NCBI GenBank assembly: GCA_913044155.1
Contig: CAJWNF010000055.1
Coordinates: 1 to 5,187 of the forward strand
Length of the DNA stretch: 5,187 bases
Reading direction: 5' to 3'
Source: an uncultured Gammaproteobacteria bacterium
GTDB lineage: Bacteria > Pseudomonadota > Gammaproteobacteria > PS1 > Thioglobaceae
Positions 1 to 5,187 of this stretch are shown one piece after another. The notes beneath the pieces were generated by a model. It was not told the DNA's origin, made no database searches, and was given only the letters and a program-made list of their open reading frames with translations. Every line of letters begins with the position of its first letter. Position 1 is the stretch's first letter. The translations under genes were made by a program, and so were the position numbers.

Positions 1-17
1 CAATTAAACAAATTGAA

Positions 18-1736
18 ATGGGTTATATAGATTTTATCAAGTTGCTTTTTCCTTACATTAAGGCTCATATAGGAAAACTTATTCTGACCTCTTTGATGAT
101 GGTTCTTGCAACCACTCTCGAGGCCTCCATACCAGAGATAACAGGTCAAATAGTTGATGCACTTTTTTCTGCAGTTCGTGAAAAGGAAACTGCAATTCTA
201 TATTCGCTAACTCTGTTTATTGTCATTTCACTCAGCTCATTGTTTGCATTAACCTCTACCAGCGTAAGCTCTTGGGTTTCAAATAAGGTTGTTATGAATT
301 TAAGAGTTGGCATGTTTTCAAAACTGTTAAAGTTACCCAAGGCTTACTTTGATAACAATACAACAGGACAAATACTTTCTAAATTAACTTTCGATGTAGA
401 ACAAATTTCTGCTGCTGCATCATCTATATGGTTAAACTTGATTAAATCTTCGTTAACAGTAATATTGTTAACGGGTTATTTGTTCTATAAAAACTATCTA
501 TTAAGCTCTATCCTCTTAGTTCTTTTGCCGCTAGTCTATTTAGCAGTTAAAGTTTCCAGCTCTAGGATGAGAAGAAGTTCTAAAAAAGTCCAAGATTCAA
601 TGGGTCGAATGACTCACCTTTTGGATGAAAATATCTCAGGATCTGATCTGATCAAAATCTATCACGCTCAAAAATCAGAAAACAATAAATTTTTCTCACT
701 CATAAATACTATTCGCCAACAACGCTTCAAGGTCGACATAACAGCTGGTTTAAATACCTCTCTAGTAAATATATTGATTGGCCTGTCACTTGCCTGTGTA
801 GTATATGTATCTTCGATATATCTTACAATGAGTGCTGGGGAATTTCTAGCGTTTTTCACCGCAATGGGCATGCTCGTAAAACCGGCAAAAAGTCTAGTAA
901 ATATCAACAAACCCCTTCAACAAGCTATTGTTGCAGCAAAAAGTGTTTTTGGCTTAATTAATGAAGAGATTGAAGAGAATAAAGGAAATAAATTACTAGA
1001 AACTATAGAAGGTGACATTGAATTTAAGGATATCACTTTTTCCTATAACAAAGAAAAGTCACCACTAAAAAATATCAACCTATTGATCAATCGTGGTGAA
1101 ACTATCGCATTGGTTGGGAGTACTGGAAGTGGCAAGACAACATTAGTCAATTTATTAGCTCGCTTCTATAAACCTACCAAAGGTGAAATCACTATCGACA
1201 AGGTAAACATTGAAAAATTTGAATTAGAATCATTCAGATCTAATATTTCTTTTGTCGATCAACATGTACGACTATTCAATGACACAATTAAAAAAAATAT
1301 TGCACTCGGACAAGGCGACTCGATGCCAAATGAATCAGTCATAAATGCCGCAAAAGTTTCAAATTCATTAGAGTTTATTGAAAAATTGGATAATCAGTTT
1401 GATACAGAGATTGGCGAGGACGGTGTAACCTTATCTGGCGGACAGCGACAAAGACTCTCTATAGCAAGAGCGATAGCCAAAGATGCTCCGCTACTAATTC
1501 TAGATGAGGCAACATCGGCACTCGATTCTGCAACAGAAAAACTTGTTCAATCTGCAATAAACAAGATGCGCCAAGGCAGAACAACAATAATTATTGCCCA
1601 TAGGTTAAGCACCATCCAGAATGCAGATAGAATCATTGTGCTAAAAGATGGGCAAATTATTGAGCAAGGATCTCACAAGGAATTGCTTGAACTCTCTGGC
1701 GAGTACGCAAAGCTAAATGAACAACAATTTTCATAG
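18..1736 (+). CDS. msbA: MsbA-type lipid A export ABC transporter (ATP-binding/permease)
   Basis: Inner-membrane half-transporter that, as a homodimer, flips lipid A-core from the cytoplasmic to the periplasmic leaflet using ATP (family knowledge). An N-terminal six-helix ABC exporter domain (about residues 1-310) is followed by a nucleotide-binding domain (about 330-572). Visible motifs are Walker A GSTGSGKT (367-374), Q-loop Gln415, signature LSGGQ (472-476), Walker B LLILDE with catalytic Glu497, D-loop SALD (500-503) and H-loop His528. MsbA-like stretches recalled from E. coli include WVSNKVVMNLR (86-96), YFDNNTTGQILSKLTFD (110-126) and LFNDTIKKNIA (419-429). The 572 residues are close to the usual ~580. 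The frame stays open to base 3 with no clear Shine-Dalgarno before ATG 18, and E. coli MsbA has about six more N-terminal residues, so the real start may lie left of the window. No lpxK follows; the next gene is metabolic. A related MsbA-like multidrug or lipid exporter is the main alternative. Confidence 0.9.
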   Translation: MGYIDFIKLLFPYIKAHIGKLILTSLMMVLATTLEASIPEITGQIVDALFSAVREKETAILYSLTLFIVISLSSLFALTSTSVSSWVSNKVVMNLRVGMFSKLLKLPKAYFDNNTTGQILSKLTFDVEQISAAASSIWLNLIKSSLTVILLTGYLFYKNYLLSSILLVLLPLVYLAVKVSSSRMRRSSKKVQDSMGRMTHLLDENISGSDLIKIYHAQKSENNKFFSLINTIRQQRFKVDITAGLNTSLVNILIGLSLACVVYVSSIYLTMSAGEFLAFFTAMGMLVKPAKSLVNINKPLQQAIVAAKSVFGLINEEIEENKGNKLLETIEGDIEFKDITFSYNKEKSPLKNINLLINRGETIALVGSTGSGKTTLVNLLARFYKPTKGEITIDKVNIEKFELESFRSNISFVDQHVRLFNDTIKKNIALGQGDSMPNESVINAAKVSNSLEFIEKLDNQFDTEIGEDGVTLSGGQRQRLSIARAIAKDAPLLILDEATSALDSATEKLVQSAINKMRQGRTTIIIAHRLSTIQNADRIIVLKDGQIIEQGSHKELLELSGEYAKLNEQQFS

Positions 1737-1795
1737 TTAACAGGTATCTGGAAACTCTTACCTCTTATTTATTACTCTAAGGGAAATTATTTGAA

Positions 1796-1801
1796 TATAA
1801 T
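1796..1801 (+). promoter_or_regulatory. Candidate -10 box of the gcdH promoter
   Basis: A perfect TATAAT lies in the 107-bp gap between msbA and gcdH, 42 bases before the gcdH ATG. This would place a transcription start near 1808 and give a leader of about 35 bases. No good -35 hexamer is present 16-18 bases upstream (the region around 1772-1778 reads TTACTCT). A TG dinucleotide at 1792-1793 is one base off the extended -10 spacing. A promoter that depends on an activator would fit, but that is inference. The A+T-rich context makes a chance match possible. Confidence 0.45.
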
Positions 1802-1818
1802 CTATCCTTAATCATAGA
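1801..1818. promoter_or_regulatory. Short dyad TCTAT-N8-ATAGA, possible operator
   Basis: A perfect 5-bp inverted repeat (1801-1805 and 1814-1818, 8-base spacer) begins on the last base of the candidate -10 box and covers the expected transcription start. A bound repressor here could block initiation. Glutarate catabolism genes in pseudomonads are controlled by a LysR-type regulator (GcdR), but this dyad does not give the usual T-N11-A spacing and no regulator gene is visible in the window. Five-base arms in A+T-rich DNA arise easily by chance, so this is only a candidate. Confidence 0.2.
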
Positions 1819-1833
1819 GATGTAACCTTTATA

Positions 1834-1837
1834 GAGA
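1834..1837 (+). promoter_or_regulatory. Weak ribosome binding site of gcdH
   Basis: GAGA sits six bases before the ATG at 1844 and is the best purine-rich match to the 16S anti-Shine-Dalgarno in the leader. It supports this start codon, which also gives the N-terminal length expected for bacterial GcdH. Confidence 0.45.
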
Positions 1838-1843
1838 AATTAT

Positions 1844-3025
1844 ATGAGCCAATCATCAACAAATTTTAACTGGCAAGATAGTATGTTTTTAGAAAGTCAA
1901 CTGAGCGGGGAAGAAAAACTTATCCGTGATACAGCTCACGAATACTGTCAGGAACATTTAGCACCTCGGGTGCTGATGGCTAATAGAAATGAAACGTTTG
2001 ATCGTAATATTATGACCGAACTGGGAGAACTTGGCCTTTTAGGTCCAACCTTGCCTGAAAAGTATGGCGGTAGCGGAGTCAATTATGTCAGCTATGGTCT
2101 AATTGCTCGTGAAATTGAACGAATTGATAGTGGCTATCGTTCAGCAATGAGTGTTCAGTCTTCTCTTGTAATTCACCCGATAGATAGTTATGGTAGCGAA
2201 GCACAAAAAAATAAATATCTACCAAAACTGCTCAATGGCGAATGGGTTGGTTGTTTTGGCTTGACTGAACCAAACTCAGGTAGCGACCCCGCTTCAATGT
2301 CTACACACGCTGAAAAGGTTGAAGGTGGTTACCGCCTAACCGGCAATAAGATATGGATTACCAATTCTCCAATTGCAGATGTGTTTGTTATTTGGGCAAA
2401 GCTAGATGAAGTAGTCCGCGGTTTTATTCTTGAAAAGGAAATGAAAGGATTGTCGACACCAAAAATAGATGGCAAATTCTCACTGCGAACTTCTATTACT
2501 GGGGAAGTTGTAATGGATAATGTTTTTGTACCCGATGAAAACCTTTTCCCCGATATAAGTGGCCTTGCAGGCCCATTTGGCTGCTTAAATAAAGCGCGCT
2601 ATGGTATCGCTTGGGGAGTCCTCGGCGCTGCTGAATTCTGTTATCAAGCGACACGAAACTACACCTTAGAAAGAAAACAATTTAATCGCCCATTAGCCAG
2701 CAACCAGCTCATTCAAAAAAAGCTCGCCGACATGCTAACTGAAATTAGTCTTGGATTGCAGGGCTGCTTACAGATGGGGCGCTTAATGGACAGTAATCAA
2801 TGTCCTGTTGAGCTTATTTCAATGATGAAGCGTAATTCCTGTGGAAAGGCTTTAGAAATTGCCCGTACTGCAAGAGATATGCACGGTGCATATGGAATAG
2901 TCGATGAATATCATGTTATTCGCCATATGATGAACCTTGAAACGGTTAATACTTATGAAGGGACTCATGATGTCCACGCACTCATCTTGGGTAGAGCGAT
3001 TACTGACATACAAGCGTTTTTCTAA
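1844..3025 (+). CDS. gcdH: Glutaryl-CoA dehydrogenase (decarboxylating type)
   Basis: Cytoplasmic FAD flavoenzyme of the acyl-CoA dehydrogenase family. It oxidises and decarboxylates glutaryl-CoA to crotonyl-CoA and CO2, with electrons going to ETF, in lysine, tryptophan and glutarate breakdown. The 393 residues match the family length. The sequence closely resembles human GCDH as I recall it: [13 protein letters not shown] (96-108) with substrate-contacting Arg99-Ser100; the FAD segment [13 protein letters not shown] (137-149); WITNSP (171-176); acyl-binding FGCLNKAR (245-252); [11 protein letters not shown] (252-262); [15 protein letters not shown] (287-301); and [19 protein letters not shown] (369-387) carrying the catalytic base Glu372. 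Glu92 and Tyr371 correspond to human mature Glu87 and Tyr369, consistent with the decarboxylating form rather than the dehydrogenase-only anaerobic form. The stop codon overlaps the ATG of the CoA-transferase gene, so the two form an operon. A promoter candidate lies upstream. Other acyl-CoA dehydrogenases are unlikely given these motifs. Confidence 0.96.
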   Translation: MSQSSTNFNWQDSMFLESQLSGEEKLIRDTAHEYCQEHLAPRVLMANRNETFDRNIMTELGELGLLGPTLPEKYGGSGVNYVSYGLIAREIERIDSGYRSAMSVQSSLVIHPIDSYGSEAQKNKYLPKLLNGEWVGCFGLTEPNSGSDPASMSTHAEKVEGGYRLTGNKIWITNSPIADVFVIWAKLDEVVRGFILEKEMKGLSTPKIDGKFSLRTSITGEVVMDNVFVPDENLFPDISGLAGPFGCLNKARYGIAWGVLGAAEFCYQATRNYTLERKQFNRPLASNQLIQKKLADMLTEISLGLQGCLQMGRLMDSNQCPVELISMMKRNSCGKALEIARTARDMHGAYGIVDEYHVIRHMMNLETVNTYEGTHDVHALILGRAITDIQAFF

Positions 3026-4239
3026 TGGCAGAAGCCCTTAAAGGAATAAAAGTCATTGACTTGAGCCGCATTTTAGCGGGCCCATGGGCCTCACAGATGC
3101 TGGCTGATTTTGGTGCTCAGGTTATTAAAATAGAGCGACCCAACAAAGGCGACGATACAAGATATTGGGGGCCGCCGTTTATCAAGGAAAAAACTTCCTC
3201 CCAACCTCCTCAGGCAGCCTACTTTCACTCTACCAATCGAAATAAACAATCTATTGCAATTGATATACAGCATAAAACTGGTCAACAAATTATCAAGGAT
3301 TTGGTGAAAAATGCCGATGTCTTTATTGAGAATTTCAAAGTTGGCACTCTCGCCAGATATGGTCTTGATTATCCTAAGCTGAAATTACTTAATCCGGATT
3401 TAATTTACTGCTCCATCACTGGCTTTGGCCAAACTGGCCCTTCATCAGAACGGGCTGGATACGACGCGATGATACAGGGCGAGGGAGGCCTGATGAGTGT
3501 CACTGGCGAGGCCGATGGAGAGCCAATGAAAGCAGGCGTGGCACTTGCTGACATAATGACTGGACTCTACTGCAGTAACGCAATACTTGCAGCTTTGATG
3601 GCGCGCAACCATATTAAAAAAGGGCAATACATTGATATCGCTTTGCTGGATGTGCAAGCAGCAACCCTTGCTAATCAGGGTTTGAACTATTTGGCAACTG
3701 GAAAAAATCCAAAGCGCCAAGGAAATGCACACCCTAATATTGTGCCCTACCAAACATTTAATACTAGCGATGGCATAATAATGCTTGCGATTGGCAATGA
3801 CACTCAATTCAGAAAATTTTGCCAGCTTGTTCAGCAACCAGAGTTGGCAGATAACCCCAACTTCAAAACCAACAAACAGAGGGTGATTAATCGCGAATCT
3901 CTCATTGAACATTTAAATAAGTTCCTTCAATCCCAGCCGACAGCCTGGTGGATTGATCAATTGGAAACGCTGGATATCCCTTGCGGACCTATCAATACTC
4001 TGCAAGAAGTCTTCAATCACCCGCAAATAAAGCATAGAAATCTGATTAGGAAGATTCCTGATAATTGTGACAAGCAGATTTACACTATTGCCTCGCCAAT
4101 CAATCTTTCCGAAACGCCCTTGCTATATAGCTCAGCAGCGCCAGATCTATCAGAGCATTGCGAGCAAATCTTATCAGATGAGCTTGGATATGATAGTGAA
4201 AAAATTCAACGCCTTAGAGAAAGTGGTGTCGTCTCTTAG
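3025..4239 (+). CDS. gcdG: Class III (CaiB/BaiF) CoA-transferase, probably succinyl-CoA:glutarate CoA-transferase
   Basis: Family III CoA-transferase that moves CoA between acyl groups through an aspartyl-CoA thioester. Visible family features are the N-terminal GIKVIDLSRILAGPWASQML (7-26) with ADFGAQVIKIERP (27-39), GDDTRYWGPPF (42-52), ENFKVGTLARYGLDY (102-116), YCSITGFGQTGP (128-139), the catalytic Asp176 within GVALADIMTGLY (171-182), GNAHPNIVPYQ (233-243) and PCGPIN (319-324). The 404 residues are normal for the family. The overlap with gcdH and resemblance to the human SUGCT/bacterial GcdG group suggest that it activates glutarate to glutaryl-CoA with succinyl-CoA (inference; the substrate cannot be read from sequence alone). 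It starts with ATG inside TAATG, one base overlapping the gcdH stop, with no Shine-Dalgarno in the preceding T-rich stretch, so translation is probably coupled to gcdH. Activity on other dicarboxylates or hydroxymethylglutarate is possible. Confidence 0.88.
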   Translation: MAEALKGIKVIDLSRILAGPWASQMLADFGAQVIKIERPNKGDDTRYWGPPFIKEKTSSQPPQAAYFHSTNRNKQSIAIDIQHKTGQQIIKDLVKNADVFIENFKVGTLARYGLDYPKLKLLNPDLIYCSITGFGQTGPSSERAGYDAMIQGEGGLMSVTGEADGEPMKAGVALADIMTGLYCSNAILAALMARNHIKKGQYIDIALLDVQAATLANQGLNYLATGKNPKRQGNAHPNIVPYQTFNTSDGIIMLAIGNDTQFRKFCQLVQQPELADNPNFKTNKQRVINRESLIEHLNKFLQSQPTAWWIDQLETLDIPCGPINTLQEVFNHPQIKHRNLIRKIPDNCDKQIYTIASPINLSETPLLYSSAAPDLSEHCEQILSDELGYDSEKIQRLRESGVVS

Positions 4240-4284
4240 TCAATTTAAGAGCAGACCAAAATAACTACTGGAATTTAGAAGAAT

Positions 4285-5187
4285 CTAAGTGACTCTTTTA
4301 ATTGCCCTGCCTGAATCCAACACTTGCCTTACCGTAGTTGCGGCCTCTTCAATTAAGTCAAATTTATTGACATGCCAAAGGATTAGACTTGCTATATAGA
4401 CTAGGCCATCGTAATACATACCTTTTTCACCTGAAAGCGCCCCCATTCCTAATGCCATTGCATATTCAGCTAGATTGGTTTTGTCACTCTTGATATTCAG
4501 CCCTCCAGGGAATGCGATAGATCTTAATTCTTGATTTATGTTCATCATTTTAGGGTCGATTTCAGCACTTACTTTTTCAACTCCACCGACATAAGAAATC
4601 ATTGAGCCCTTTTGCCTTAAAGATGGAACAATGCCTCCTTCGACACCTCGAATCAATAGACTAGTATCAAAACCAGCGCTATTGGTCAGTGCCGCATAAA
4701 TGGGTGGATAGGGTTTATGTACATAGCCCAAAATTGAGTGAGTGTTTTTTCCTCTAAGCGGCCCTATCAAAGTTTCTAGCGTATTTATGACAGTTCTTTT
4801 GATAATCTTATTTCTAAGTGGCACAAGCTGATGCAACTCTTTGCAATACACACTTTGGTCAAGATAAGACCAGCCAATGTCTTCGTTCTCAATTCTTGAC
4901 TTTGCATCTCTTATTGATATATCTGGATCTAACCCCATAGCTTTATTGATATGTCTATGGGTTAATCCAAATTTAGGTGAAACACTATCAAGTCCATGAA
5001 TAACTGTTGGCAGGCCAAGTTCAGCAAGTAGCGGTGGAAGAAACGAGGAGACTGGTATAGTGCGATTATAGCCGCTATAAGGATCTCCTATATCGATTAA
5101 GTTTTCAACTTCAGCAGCTTGGGGGCTTGTTACTTTTACTAAGGCTTTAAGGATTCCAGTATTCTCATCCATTGTCTCACGCTTCAT
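4285..5187 (-). CDS. TrpD2/YbiB-like anthranilate phosphoribosyltransferase family protein, 5'-truncated by the window
   Basis: The visible 300 residues match the C-terminal phosphoribosyltransferase-like domain of the TrpD family (glycosyltransferase family 3 fold). Numbering is from the first visible Met. Segments IPVSSFLPPLLAELGLPTVI (44-63) followed by HG (64-65), RTVINTLETLIGPLRG (131-146) and SLLIRGVEGG (176-185) align with E. coli YbiB as I recall it. The PRPP loop GTGGD of true TrpD is replaced by IDIGDPYSGYNRT (31-43), so tryptophan synthesis is unlikely; YbiB-type TrpD2 proteins are described as nucleic-acid-binding rather than anthranilate enzymes. The ATG on the last window bases is probably internal: MKRETMDENTGILKAL looks like the family's KGET..E..GF..A motif, normally about 50-60 residues in, so the linker and N-terminal helical part lie beyond the right edge. 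The gene is convergent with the CoA-transferase gene, 45 bases apart, and ends with TAG. Its exact role is unknown. Confidence 0.8.
   Translation of the reverse strand: MKRETMDENTGILKALVKVTSPQAAEVENLIDIGDPYSGYNRTIPVSSFLPPLLAELGLPTVIHGLDSVSPKFGLTHRHINKAMGLDPDISIRDAKSRIENEDIGWSYLDQSVYCKELHQLVPLRNKIIKRTVINTLETLIGPLRGKNTHSILGYVHKPYPPIYAALTNSAGFDTSLLIRGVEGGIVPSLRQKGSMISYVGGVEKVSAEIDPKMMNINQELRSIAFPGGLNIKSDKTNLAEYAMALGMGALSGEKGMYYDGLVYIASLILWHVNKFDLIEEAATTVRQVLDSGRAIKRVT

Noticed and set aside
668..910. 80-codon minus-strand frame within msbA
   Set aside because: It is antisense to the conserved transmembrane domain, with no family resemblance or ribosome site.
1742..1763. AGGTA...TACCT inverted repeat just after the msbA stop, followed by CTTATTTATT, as a rho-independent terminator
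   Set aside because: The stem is only five pairs with two G-C pairs and a 12-base loop, and there is no uninterrupted T run; too weak to call.
3445..3912. Open 155-codon frame on the minus strand inside the CoA-transferase gene
   Set aside because: It lies wholly antisense to a strongly conserved gene, and its translation shows no recognisable domain or family-like composition.
4067..4264. 65-codon plus-strand frame overlapping the end of the CoA-transferase gene
   Set aside because: It is mostly out-of-frame reading of a coding region, has no ribosome site and shows no recognisable protein features.
4273..4290. Hairpin ATTTAGA-AGAA-TCTAAGT between the convergent genes as a bidirectional terminator
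   Set aside because: The stem is almost all A-T with one wobble pair, it runs into the stop codon of the minus-strand gene, and no T tract follows directly on either strand.
4285..5187. Minus-strand gene as a canonical trpD of tryptophan biosynthesis
   Set aside because: The GTGGD PRPP motif is missing, no other trp genes are nearby, and the sequence resembles the YbiB/TrpD2 group more closely.

Overview
The window looks like part of a Gram-negative, aerobic proteobacterial chromosome, most likely a gammaproteobacterium. The base composition is AT-leaning (about 40% G+C by eye). The evidence for this is a lipid A flippase of the MsbA type, which implies an LPS outer membrane, and a glutaryl-CoA dehydrogenase plus CoA-transferase pair, which is a common aerobic lysine/glutarate catabolism module in proteobacteria. 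No mobile element, CRISPR array, tRNA or rRNA was seen, and coding density is high.

Layout, left to right. Bases 18-1736 (+) encode an MsbA-type ABC exporter whose reading frame is still open at the left edge, so its true start may lie just outside. Bases 1737-1843 are a 107-bp intergenic region with a good -10 box, a short dyad and a weak Shine-Dalgarno, apparently driving the next two genes. Bases 1844-3025 (+) encode glutaryl-CoA dehydrogenase (gcdH). Bases 3025-4239 (+) encode a class III (CaiB/BaiF) CoA-transferase that overlaps gcdH by one base (TAATG). After a 45-bp convergent gap, bases 4285-5187 (-) carry a TrpD2/YbiB-like member of the anthranilate phosphoribosyltransferase family. 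Its 5' end is almost certainly cut off by the right edge.

How the genes work together: the two middle genes form an evident functional unit. The CoA-transferase would activate glutarate to glutaryl-CoA using succinyl-CoA (inferred from family and context), and GcdH would oxidise and decarboxylate it to crotonyl-CoA, passing electrons to ETF. The flanking genes serve unrelated purposes: lipid A export on the left, and a probable nucleic-acid-related TrpD2 protein on the right. I found no convincing evidence of a previously undescribed system. The points worth a second look are the degenerate PRPP site of the TrpD2-like protein, the Shine-Dalgarno-free coupled start of the CoA-transferase, and a small dyad over the gcdH promoter.
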